Source of the DNA: Emticicia sp037153985
GTDB lineage: Bacteria; Bacteroidota; Bacteroidia; Cytophagales; Spirosomataceae
Reading direction: 5' to 3'
Assembly (NCBI RefSeq): GCF_037153985.1
Contig: NZ_JBBAYI010000001.1
Coordinates: 558,001-622,000 of the forward strand
DNA: 64,000 nucleotides
The position numbers and the translations under genes are program-made. Below, in pieces: positions 33,421 through 41,421 of the stretch (positions within the stretch are counted from its first letter, which is position 1; each line of letters begins with the position of its first letter). The notes beneath the pieces are model-generated. The model worked only from the letters and a program-made list of their open reading frames with translations. It was not told the DNA's origin and searched no databases.

Positions 33421-35742
33421 ATGAAAAATTATATTGTCCATGATGAATGGTGTGTCATTGAAGATGGGTTTCACCCTGAATATAATGAAATCACCGAAAG
33501 TTTAATGAGTTTAGGTAATGGCCGAATGGGTGGCCGTGGTAATTTTGAAGAACATTATTCTGGTAAAACACTGCAAGGTAATTATGTTGCCGGTGTGTGG
33601 TTTCCTGACAAAACACGTGTAGGCTGGTGGAAAAACGGTTATCCGAACTATTTTGCCAAAGTGCTGAACGCTTGTAACTGGACAAGCATAGACCTTGATA
33701 TTGAGGGCGAAAAACTAGATTTAGCCACTTGCCAAGTTCATGAGTTCAGACGTGTTCTAAATATGCTTGAGGGTACACTTGAGCGTTCGTTCATGGCAAA
33801 ACTCCCTTCAGGCAAAACACTTCAAATTAATAGTTTACGTTTTTGTAGCCTTAAAGATGATGAATCGGGTGTGATTCGTTACTCCGTTCGTCCTCTGAAT
33901 TTTTCTTCTCATGCAAAAGTAATTATCTCTCTTGATGGAGACATTTCTAATAAAGACTCAAACCACGGCGAAAAATTCTGGAATGAAATTTTAAAAGAAA
34001 CGGCTCATGGCGAAGGTTACCTTATCATGGAAACACGGAAGTCGCAGTGGGAGTCAGTGCCAACCTTTCAGGTTTGTACAGGTATGAAATTTGAGTGTTA
34101 TCAAAAAGGCGAACAGGTTGACTGGCAAACATTGCCTATCAAAAAAGACAAGTATGTAGCCAACGAAGTCAGAGTTCATCTGAAAGAGCAAGAAGAAACT
34201 GTTATTTATAAATATGCGGTTAACTTATCGTCCGAGAACTATACTCCTGAAAATCTTTTAAGCGAAGCTAAAAAATATCTGGAAAGGATTTCAGCCAAAG
34301 GGTTCGACCTAATGCTTGCAGAACAAAAAGACGCATGGAAAACCAAATGGGAAGGTAATGATATTCAAATCAATGGCGACATTGCAGCCCAACAGGGTAT
34401 CAGGTTCAATATTTTCCATTTACAACAAACATATACAGGCCAAGACGCGCGCCTGAACATAGGCCCTAAAGGCTTCACCGGCGAAAAATACGGTGGTTCT
34501 ACCTACTGGGATACCGAGGCTTACTGCTTGCCTTTTTATCTTTCTACTTCTGAGCAGAAAGTTGCACGAAATTTGTTGGTTTACCGTTATAAGCACCTGA
34601 AAAAAGCTATTGAAAATGCTCAGAAACTAGGCTTTACTAACGGTGCCGCTCTTTACCCGATGGTAACAATGAACGGTGAAGAATGCCATAACGAATGGGA
34701 AATCACCTTTGAAGAAATCCATAGAAACGGGGCTATTGCCTATGCTATCTTTGATTATATCAGGTACACAGGCGACGAAGGCTATCTGAGTGAATATGGG
34801 CTTGAAGTGCTAATTGGCATTGCCCGTTTCTGGGCGCAACGCGTTAACTGGTCTTCATCACTACAAAAATATGTAATGCTAGGTGTTACAGGGCCAAACG
34901 AGTACGAAAACAACGTCAATAATAACTGGTATACAAATTATCTGGCAGTATGGTGTTTAAAATACACACTTGAAGCCATCGAAAAGGTAAGACCCAATCC
35001 AACAAAACTGGCTGATATTTTTCAGATTACCAGCTTTGATGAAATTGGAGAGCTATCGCGCTGGAAAAATATCATCAAGAATATGCACTTCCCGTATGAC
35101 TCTGAACGTCAGGTATTTTTACAACAGGATGGATTTCTTGACAAAGAATTATTAACAGTTAACGATATTACAGAACATCGGCCTATTAATCAGAAATGGT
35201 CGTGGGATAGAATTCTTCGTTCCTGCTTTATTAAACAAGCCGATGTTTTGCAAGGCTTATACTTTTTTGAAGAAGACTTTACACTTGAAGAGCTTCGAAG
35301 AAACTTTGATTTTTATGAGCCAATGACGGTGCATGAGTCTTCGTTGTCACCTTGTGTACATGTAATTCAGGCGGCTAAACTTGGCAAGAAAGAAAAGGCT
35401 TATGAAATGTATGTGCGTACGTCACGACTTGACCTCGACGATTATAACAACGATACCGAAGATGGTTTACACATTACCTCAATGGCAGGTACTTGGATGT
35501 CGGTAGTAAAAGGCTTTGGTGGTATGCGTGTCAGCAACAATATGCTTTCGTTCAGCCCGCTTTTACCCGAACAATGGCAAAGTTTTTCATTTAGAGTTGG
35601 GTTCAGACAGAATATTCTGAAAGTAGCAGTTTATCAGGAACATATATCTATTGAAAACCTTTCAGAAACGCCTATCAGTATTCTGGTTGAAGACAATAAG
35701 GTAGAGGTAAAAGGCTTGGAAACTGTTAATATTCCTCATTAA
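33421..35742 (+). CDS. GH65 disaccharide phosphorylase, probable maltose phosphorylase
   Basis: Phosphorolyses an alpha-glucosidic disaccharide to glucose plus beta-glucose-1-phosphate, with inversion. At 773 residues it matches the family: N-terminal beta-sandwich domain from VHDEWCVIEDGFHPEYNEITESLMSLGNG, an (alpha/alpha)6 barrel with GPKGFTGEKYGGSTYWDTEAY, and a C-terminal jelly roll. The catalytic glutamate lies in GEECHNEWEITFEEIHRN (residues 419-436). The segment LLTVNDITEHRPINQKWSWDR and the KQADVLQGLYFF motif (phosphate-site region) are also present. No signal peptide. Substrate maltose is the best inference from the GH13/permease/pgmB setting; kojibiose or nigerose cannot be excluded. 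Confidence 0.93.
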   Translation: MKNYIVHDEWCVIEDGFHPEYNEITESLMSLGNGRMGGRGNFEEHYSGKTLQGNYVAGVWFPDKTRVGWWKNGYPNYFAKVLNACNWTSIDLDIEGEKLDLATCQVHEFRRVLNMLEGTLERSFMAKLPSGKTLQINSLRFCSLKDDESGVIRYSVRPLNFSSHAKVIISLDGDISNKDSNHGEKFWNEILKETAHGEGYLIMETRKSQWESVPTFQVCTGMKFECYQKGEQVDWQTLPIKKDKYVANEVRVHLKEQEETVIYKYAVNLSSENYTPENLLSEAKKYLERISAKGFDLMLAEQKDAWKTKWEGNDIQINGDIAAQQGIRFNIFHLQQTYTGQDARLNIGPKGFTGEKYGGSTYWDTEAYCLPFYLSTSEQKVARNLLVYRYKHLKKAIENAQKLGFTNGAALYPMVTMNGEECHNEWEITFEEIHRNGAIAYAIFDYIRYTGDEGYLSEYGLEVLIGIARFWAQRVNWSSSLQKYVMLGVTGPNEYENNVNNNWYTNYLAVWCLKYTLEAIEKVRPNPTKLADIFQITSFDEIGELSRWKNIIKNMHFPYDSERQVFLQQDGFLDKELLTVNDITEHRPINQKWSWDRILRSCFIKQADVLQGLYFFEEDFTLEELRRNFDFYEPMTVHESSLSPCVHVIQAAKLGKKEKAYEMYVRTSRLDLDDYNNDTEDGLHITSMAGTWMSVVKGFGGMRVSNNMLSFSPLLPEQWQSFSFRVGFRQNILKVAVYQEHISIENLSETPISILVEDNKVEVKGLETVNIPH

Positions 35743-35743
35743 A

Positions 35744-36409
35744 ATGGATTTCGAGATTGACCCAGCCAATAAGATTGTACAGTTATGTACAGAAGGGATG
35801 AACGCCGAATTTGAAGGGAATACTGCCAAAGCAAGTAGTTTTTTCAAACAGGCGTGGCAAGAGTCAAGCAATGATTTTGAAGCCTTTATTGCAGCCCATT
35901 ACATGGCGCGTTGCCAGAATGATTTGTCTGAGAAATTAAGGTGGAATCTTGAATCACTCCAATTGGCTGGTAAGATTACCGATAAAAGCATGAAGAAGTA
36001 TTTGCCTTCGCTATGCCTTAACGTCGGTAAATCTTACGAGGAGCTAGCGCAAAACGATAAAGCCCTTAGTTATTATCAGCAAGCGGCCGATTATGCGCAG
36101 AACCTCCCTGAAAATCCATATAGCAATATGATAAAATCAGGTATTGTTGCTGGCTTAAAACGAATGAATAAGCCAGCCGGAGAAATTACAGTATTGGAAA
36201 AACTTATTGACAATTGGTGTGAAAGACGTGATTTAAAACCATTGTCGTTTGTTTTACCTACTTATGTTAACAGTTTAAACACACCGCTCGACAAGGGAAA
36301 ACTTGTAAGTGCTCTAGGCTATTTAAGTGCTAGCAGGTGCCTTCCCGATTCTGAACAGGAAATAGTTCTGGAATTAATTACTAGCTTAACAACTGAAACC
36401 AATAGTTAA
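35744..36409 (+). CDS. TPR-like protein of unknown function
   Basis: A 221-residue cytoplasmic helical protein. It has TPR-like helix pairs: CTEGMNAEFEGNTAKASSFFKQAWQESSNDFEAFIAAHYMARC and LNVGKSYEELAQNDKALSYYQQAADYAQNLPEN, separated by a stretch with RWNLESLQLAGKITDKSMKKYLPS. The C-terminal 60 residues have no recognisable motif. Its start is one base after the GH65 stop, so it is co-translated with the phosphorylase, and ends the maltodextrin operon at a terminator. I do not recognise a function; a scaffold or assembly role is only a guess. Confidence 0.65.
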   Translation: MDFEIDPANKIVQLCTEGMNAEFEGNTAKASSFFKQAWQESSNDFEAFIAAHYMARCQNDLSEKLRWNLESLQLAGKITDKSMKKYLPSLCLNVGKSYEELAQNDKALSYYQQAADYAQNLPENPYSNMIKSGIVAGLKRMNKPAGEITVLEKLIDNWCERRDLKPLSFVLPTYVNSLNTPLDKGKLVSALGYLSASRCLPDSEQEIVLELITSLTTETNS

Positions 36410-36412
36410 TAT

Positions 36413-36443
36413 TAAGGCTTGCCAGTGGCAAGCCTTAGTTTTT
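36413..36443 (+). terminator. Intrinsic terminator at the end of the maltodextrin operon
   Basis: AAGGCTTGCC (36414-36423) and GGCAAGCCTT (36427-36436) pair perfectly across an AGT loop, followed by AGTTTTTAG. The reverse side overlaps the stop region of the converging membrane protein gene. Confidence 0.82.
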
Positions 36444-37167
36444 AGTGAACAGCTTCTCTGCGCATCATTTTTATTGCCCTTCTGAATCCACCGACTAATG
36501 CCCAGATTCCTAAACCTAATAACGCTAATCCGCCTAGTACTCCTAAAGCCACTGCACCAGCAGCCCCACCACACTGAATCCCGCAGACAAGCACTACAAT
36601 ACCAAATGCCATCAGGATAATACCCAGAATTACTAGTAAAGCCTTGGCCGAATCGCTGGTTTTGGGTTTATTGAGAACTGATTTTTTTATTTTCACTATT
36701 ACATTCTTAAAGTATTTTTTGAAATACGTTTTGGTAGTTAGCATTGAACTTTGCGATTCCCCGACAGTATTACTGGTTACGGTTACAGCAACGGCCGAAA
36801 ATGGATAACCTACATTCGGGTGTAATTCTAATTCAGCTATTCTTACATTTTCAAAATAAGCAGCGGTTTGATTCCCGATAAAACCCCACATGGCTGCGGC
36901 CGAAACACAAGCCACCAGTTGCATGGTTTTTAATCGGTAATAAAACTTATGGATGAGCTCTTTCGCATTGTATGGATACACCAATGCTACAAGAATATGA
37001 ATAGTAAAGGCAATTAATAGGAAACTGACGGATAGAGACTGACCTTGAAAGAACATTTCTGCCCCTAATACAAAAGCCATACGGCACTGCACATAAAATA
37101 AAACAGGAAGAATAACAAAGCGAACTAACGTTGGGTGCTTCCCAGCCCATTTAGTAATTTTAAACAT
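36442..37167 (-). CDS. Membrane protein of unknown function
   Basis: A 241-residue protein with hydrophobic segments near residues 15-36, 45-65, 82-98 and two closely spaced segments in 172-230 (LLVILGIILMAFGIVVLVCGI, then a glycine-rich GAAGAVALGVLGGLALLGLGIWALVGG). Between them a 70-residue soluble region contains basic stretches KKYFKNVIVKIKKSVLNK. No motif is recognised. It ends at the convergent terminator and is followed on the same strand (upstream) by two DinB genes without tight spacing. Function unknown. Confidence 0.6.
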   Translation of the reverse strand: MFKITKWAGKHPTLVRFVILPVLFYVQCRMAFVLGAEMFFQGQSLSVSFLLIAFTIHILVALVYPYNAKELIHKFYYRLKTMQLVACVSAAAMWGFIGNQTAAYFENVRIAELELHPNVGYPFSAVAVTVTSNTVGESQSSMLTTKTYFKKYFKNVIVKIKKSVLNKPKTSDSAKALLVILGIILMAFGIVVLVCGIQCGGAAGAVALGVLGGLALLGLGIWALVGGFRRAIKMMRREAVH

Positions 37168-37260
37168 AGTCGTATGAATTAAGTTAATGTGAATTTAACT
37201 CAAAAGTCATACGATATGTTTAAAAAATCAGAAGATTCATGTTTTTGTTTCTATGAAAGA

Positions 37261-37815
37261 CTAGTATTCATCATCAAAGCCATCGTTGAAGTAACGGCTG
37301 CTTGATAAATCTTCGTCATCATTAAATTTACTGCTTTTAGGGGCCATCTTTTTAAGGATTCCGATTTGCCCGTTATGGTACAAATCATGGCTGATGATGC
37401 CGTGCAGAAGTGTATAAAAATCATACTCACTACCCGGAACTATCTCATTCAGAAAACTATCATCTTTTTCAGCCAGACTACTAATAAGTTCATCATGGCT
37501 CAAAGTAAGTTCCATCTGGAGAGTTTCCCACTCAAAGTCGTCAATCTCTTTCAGATTTCCCCAGTTTTGTTTTTCTGTTTTAATATCAAAATCGGCATCA
37601 CCCTGAATTTTTTTAAGTGCAAAAATTCTCCAGGTTGTCATGTGATACACCAATTCTGCAATTGTGTGAATTCCTTTCTGACGAGCTCCGGCAGTTTTAG
37701 GTCTAATATCTTTAACATTTTCAAGCACAGATGGGCCATGCCATGAGCCACCATGAAAAGCAGCATTAAGTAAAGTTTTAATTCTGTCTAGCTCTGTCGT
37801 TTGTAATTCTTCCAT
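37261..37815 (-). CDS. DinB-family protein
   Basis: A 184-residue four-helix-bundle protein of the DinB/DfsB superfamily. Candidate metal-binding histidines lie in ELVYHMTTWRIFALKK and ISHDLYHNGQIGILKK, the two conserved helices of the family. The opening AAFHGGSWHGPSVLENV is shared with the next gene, so the two are paralogues. A C-terminal acidic tail of about 28 residues (DDEDLSSSRYFNDGFDDEY) is extra. DinB-superfamily members include thiol transferases and stress proteins; the activity here is unknown. Confidence 0.88.
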   Translation of the reverse strand: MEELQTTELDRIKTLLNAAFHGGSWHGPSVLENVKDIRPKTAGARQKGIHTIAELVYHMTTWRIFALKKIQGDADFDIKTEKQNWGNLKEIDDFEWETLQMELTLSHDELISSLAEKDDSFLNEIVPGSEYDFYTLLHGIISHDLYHNGQIGILKKMAPKSSKFNDDEDLSSSRYFNDGFDDEY

Positions 37816-37857
37816 TATTTTAATAATCTATTTTGCTACAACGTAAAATTTTTAATT

Positions 37858-38322
37858 TTATTCCCACATTACCCAAATCATTCCTAAATGATAAGTATCA
37901 TGCTGAATCAGTCCGGTTAATAATTTATAATAATCATAATCCTGACCCGGTACCAGCTTAGCCAGCAAAGTATCGTCAAATTCTTCCAGTTTATCCAGAA
38001 GGTCAGCCTGAAAGTTCTTTAATTGTTCTACCAGATTAGGCCAGTTTGCTTTCTGAATATCTTCTTCCGACCCATAATTTTCTTCTTCGCTAACTAAATC
38101 GTACCTGATATTGCCTGCCAGTTTTTCCAGCACAAATTTACGCCAGATACCCAAATGATAAACTAACTGGCAAATAGTATACTTTGAATACGGCTTTCTG
38201 ACATCTACTACATTTAGAGGCATTGAATTGATAAATTCCATGACCGATGGCCCATGCCAGGCATCTCCTCTAAATACTGTATCCAGATTGTCGACGATTT
38301 TCTCAAGCTCATTACGATTCAT
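37858..38322 (-). CDS. DinB-family protein, tandem paralogue
   Basis: A 154-residue paralogue of the gene just downstream. It shares DTVFRGDAWHGPSVMEF, YTICQLVYHLGIWRKFVLEKL and the metal-site helix IQHDTYHLGMIWVMWE. It lacks the acidic C-terminal tail of its neighbour. The start is set at the ATG at 38322; a GTG two codons upstream is possible. The 43-base gap to the second DinB gene suggests a two-gene unit. The two copies have diverged strongly outside the motifs, so the duplication is not recent. Confidence 0.88.
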   Translation of the reverse strand: MNRNELEKIVDNLDTVFRGDAWHGPSVMEFINSMPLNVVDVRKPYSKYTICQLVYHLGIWRKFVLEKLAGNIRYDLVSEEENYGSEEDIQKANWPNLVEQLKNFQADLLDKLEEFDDTLLAKLVPGQDYDYYKLLTGLIQHDTYHLGMIWVMWE

Positions 38323-38453
38323 AAGCACACCTCTTAATTTTAGCCAAAAATAACATTAAAATTTCGGACTGCAAATTTGCTGAAAAAGCTAGTAATTGGA
38401 ATACTTTCTAGCAAAAAATATTCCTTAATTTTATGTAAAGAAAGTTTATAGCG

Positions 38454-39278
38454 TTATTGATTTGTCCAGACAGGGGTTCTTTTTTCTTTAAAAGCCTGTA
38501 TCCCCTCCTGTGCATCCGAAGAATTTCTTATTTCCTGAAGAGTATTTATTAAATAATGGTGCTGTTCATTGTCAGGTAAATCACTTAATGTATTCAATGC
38601 TTCTAATCCTTTACTGATGGCTAAAGGAGCTCCTTGCAAAATAATATTTATAATTTGAGCGGTATCGTTTTCAAGCGTTTCGTTGGTTGACAAATGTGTT
38701 ACTAAACCAAGCTCGAATGCCTCCTGAGCAGTATATCTTTTACCAAGAATACACATTTCTAATACTTTGCGCTGAGGCATAATTTTAAGTAGTGTGGCCA
38801 TTACCTGCATCGGAAATATCCCTCGCCTGACTTCTGGCAAGCTAAAACCTGCCGATTCTGTTGCAACAACAAAAGTACAACCGCCAATAATTAAAAAACC
38901 TCCGGCTAGCACATCGCCATTTATTTTCGCAATACATGGTTTTAGCAGATTCTTGAAGGCATCGCCCAGCGTTATTTCTTTATTAGATACAGGTAACTGA
39001 TTATTAGGTGTATCTAAAGCGGGATTCTGAAACACATTAAGGTCCATACCAGCACAAAAAACAGGCCCTTCGGCTTCAATAACTACGCACCATATTTGTT
39101 TGTTATAGTGTGCATAAGCTAAAGCAAAGGCTATTTCCTGCACCATAGTGGGCGTAAAAGCATTTCTTTTTTCAGGTCTGTTCAATGTAATTCTGAAAAC
39201 ATTTCCATTAAGGGAAGTTTTAATAAATTTGAACGATACATTATCAAAAGAAGCAATGGCTATTTCAGTAAAGTACAT
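38454..39278 (-). CDS. Enoyl-CoA hydratase/isomerase (crotonase) family protein
   Basis: A 274-residue crotonase. Family segments: ITLNRPEKRNAFTP, FCAGMDLNVF (first oxyanion-hole segment) and LAGGFLIIGGCTFVVATESAGFSLPEVRRGIFPM (second). The conserved PEV glutamate is present, but the other catalytic glutamate (in GGGCELAM of classical hydratases) is replaced by leucine/isoleucine. The gene shares a TAATG stop/start overlap with the HMG-CoA lyase gene upstream, which fixes the start at 39278 and implies coupling. In this setting a methylglutaconyl-CoA hydratase role is likely, but a decarboxylase- or isomerase-type crotonase is not excluded. Confidence 0.85.
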   Translation of the reverse strand: MYFTEIAIASFDNVSFKFIKTSLNGNVFRITLNRPEKRNAFTPTMVQEIAFALAYAHYNKQIWCVVIEAEGPVFCAGMDLNVFQNPALDTPNNQLPVSNKEITLGDAFKNLLKPCIAKINGDVLAGGFLIIGGCTFVVATESAGFSLPEVRRGIFPMQVMATLLKIMPQRKVLEMCILGKRYTAQEAFELGLVTHLSTNETLENDTAQIINIILQGAPLAISKGLEALNTLSDLPDNEQHHYLINTLQEIRNSSDAQEGIQAFKEKRTPVWTNQ

Positions 39279-40108
39279 TAGCTTATCAGGTTTTGAAATG
39301 CTATTTTTAGTGCATTTACTTTATCGTATTCTTTATTTTGTAAAAATAGCAACAGATTTTCAGTAGGCATATTACCTACCAGTTCGTCGGCAGCCATGGG
39401 GCAACCACCATAGCCCATAATAGCTCCGTCGAAACGCCGGCATCCAGCATTATACGCACTTTCAATTTTTTGTTGCCATGTGTCGGGTGTTGTATGCAAG
39501 TGTGCGCCAAACTCCAGTTCAGGGTGTGCAGGAATCAGGTTATTAAACAAATAGGAAATATTTTCGGGTGTAGCCACCCCGACTGTATCAGACAAAGAGA
39601 AAATTTTTATGTCTAAAGCCTTCAACTTATCTATCCAGTCCAGTACAATTTCAGCATTCCATATATCACCGTATGGGTTTCCAAACCCCATTGAAATATA
39701 AATCACCAGTTGCTTATTGTGTTTCAGGCATATATCCTGAATGGCCTTAACACGTTCGAGCGACTGAGCGATACTGGCATTTGTATTTCGCTGTTGAAAT
39801 GTCTCTGACACAGAAAAAGGATAACCCAGATATGTAATTTGAGTGTAGGTTGCTGCTTCAGTGGCTCCACGTTCATTGGCTATAATTGCCAGTAATTTAC
39901 TTTGTGTCGATGCCGTATCCAGTTGCTCAATTACAGCTGAGGTATCAGCCATCTGTGGTATAGCTTTAGCCGACACAAAACTACCGAAATCAATCGTATC
40001 AAACAGGTTACTTGCCAATAACTGGTTTATATATGCCACTTTTTTTTCAGTAGCAATAAAGTTATGCAAACCCTGAATAGCATCTCGTGGGCACTCAATT
40101 ATTTTCAT
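39278..40108 (-). CDS. mvaB: Hydroxymethylglutaryl-CoA lyase
   Basis: Cleaves HMG-CoA to acetoacetate and acetyl-CoA, the last step of leucine degradation. A 276-residue DRE-TIM metallolyase. Catalytic Arg8-Asp9 sit in ECPRDAIQG, metal histidines in AHLHTT (HxH), and the catalytic-cysteine loop in IMGYGGCPMAADELVGNMPTENLL matches the HMG-CoA lyase signature GGCPYA..G.GN..TED. The SFVSAKAIPQM segment is also family-typical. It lies 21 bases downstream of the acyl-CoA dehydrogenase and overlaps the crotonase by one base, forming a three-gene operon. Confidence 0.88.
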   Translation of the reverse strand: MKIIECPRDAIQGLHNFIATEKKVAYINQLLASNLFDTIDFGSFVSAKAIPQMADTSAVIEQLDTASTQSKLLAIIANERGATEAATYTQITYLGYPFSVSETFQQRNTNASIAQSLERVKAIQDICLKHNKQLVIYISMGFGNPYGDIWNAEIVLDWIDKLKALDIKIFSLSDTVGVATPENISYLFNNLIPAHPELEFGAHLHTTPDTWQQKIESAYNAGCRRFDGAIMGYGGCPMAADELVGNMPTENLLLFLQNKEYDKVNALKIAFQNLIS

Positions 40109-40129
40109 AGAGAACTTACATTAATGGCT

Positions 40130-41281
40130 TTATTTTCGGGCAATTTCACGAGATATAACCAACTTCTGGATTTCTGAGGTTCCCTCGCCTATCGTACATA
40201 GTTTGGCATCACGATAATATTTTTCGGCAGGGAAATCTTTTGTATAGCCATACCCTCCGTGTACCTGTACCCCTTCGTTGGCTACTTCAACGGCCGTTTC
40301 AGAAGCGTAAAGTTTAGCCATTGCCGAGGCTTTTGTTACTTTCTGCCCGTTATCTTTTAGAAAACCAGCTTTTCTGGTTAAGAGTTCTGAGGCTTCAACT
40401 TTTGTTGCCATATCGGCCAATTTAAAGCTGATTCCCTGAAAATTAATAATGGCTTTGCCGAATTGCTCTCTTTGCTGAGCATATTTTAAAGCTGCGTTTA
40501 ATGCCCCCTTAGCAATACCAAGCGAAAGCGCAGCAATAGAGATACGCCCACCATCAAGAATCTTTAAAGATTGAACAAATCCTTCTCCAACATTTCCAAG
40601 AACATTGGCTTTAGGTACACGGCAATTATCAAAAAACAAACAGGCTGTTTCGCTGGCGCGCATTCCTAGTTTATTCTCTTTTTTACCAGCAGTAAACCCC
40701 GGAGTTCCTTTTTCAATAACAAAGGCCGTCATTCCGTGCGAATCTCCTTTTTCGCCAGTGCGGGCTATTACTACGGCTACGTCCGAGCTAATAGCATGAG
40801 TAATAAAATTTTTAGAGCCATTTAATACAAAAAATTCTCCATCTTCAACGGCCGTTGTAGTCATTCCGCCTGCATCCGACCCCGTACCTGTTTCAGTAAG
40901 CCCCCATGCACCTATCCATTCGCCACTAGCAAGTTTTGGCAGGTATTTGTGTTTTTGTTCTTCGTTGGCAAAAGTCAGAATATGGTTAGTACAAAGTGAA
41001 TTATGAGCGGCCAAAGATAGACCAATAGCTCCACAAACCTGCGAAATTTCATCAATAATAGTAATGTATTCCTGATACCCCAACCCTGAGCCACCATAAC
41101 CCTCAGGTACAAGAACCCCCATAAACCCGTACTCTCCCATTTTATGAAAGAGGTCAACCGGAAACTTCTGGGCTTCGTCCCATTCCATTACATAGGGCTT
41201 TATATAGTTTTCGGCAAAGTCTTTAGCACTTTGGCGAATCATTTCTAACTGCTCATCGGCATCAATTGCAAAAACTGTCAT
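40130..41281 (-). CDS. Acyl-CoA dehydrogenase
   Basis: FAD-dependent alpha,beta-dehydrogenation of an acyl-CoA, 383 residues (about the standard length). Signatures: LTETGTGSDAGGMTTTA, YKDFPAEKYYRDAKLCTIGEGTSEIQ at the C terminus, and QQREQFGKAIINFQGISFKLADMA. The catalytic glutamate is at the short-chain position (Glu366 in IGEGTSE), whereas isovaleryl-CoA dehydrogenases have Gly there and place the base in another helix. So the enzyme is probably a short- or branched-chain acyl-CoA dehydrogenase, even though its neighbours indicate leucine catabolism. First gene of a three-gene operon. Confidence 0.92.
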   Translation of the reverse strand: MTVFAIDADEQLEMIRQSAKDFAENYIKPYVMEWDEAQKFPVDLFHKMGEYGFMGVLVPEGYGGSGLGYQEYITIIDEISQVCGAIGLSLAAHNSLCTNHILTFANEEQKHKYLPKLASGEWIGAWGLTETGTGSDAGGMTTTAVEDGEFFVLNGSKNFITHAISSDVAVVIARTGEKGDSHGMTAFVIEKGTPGFTAGKKENKLGMRASETACLFFDNCRVPKANVLGNVGEGFVQSLKILDGGRISIAALSLGIAKGALNAALKYAQQREQFGKAIINFQGISFKLADMATKVEASELLTRKAGFLKDNGQKVTKASAMAKLYASETAVEVANEGVQVHGGYGYTKDFPAEKYYRDAKLCTIGEGTSEIQKLVISREIARK

Positions 41282-41421
41282 ATCTTTATTTTTGGTTATA
41301 GATAATTAGTTGCAATACTAATTATTTTTTTGACAATTATTTATCATCTTTACAAAAAAATTGTTCAATATTAAGAATTTATATCATTATTTTGCTTCAA
41401 CAACGAAATTTATAGACAATT

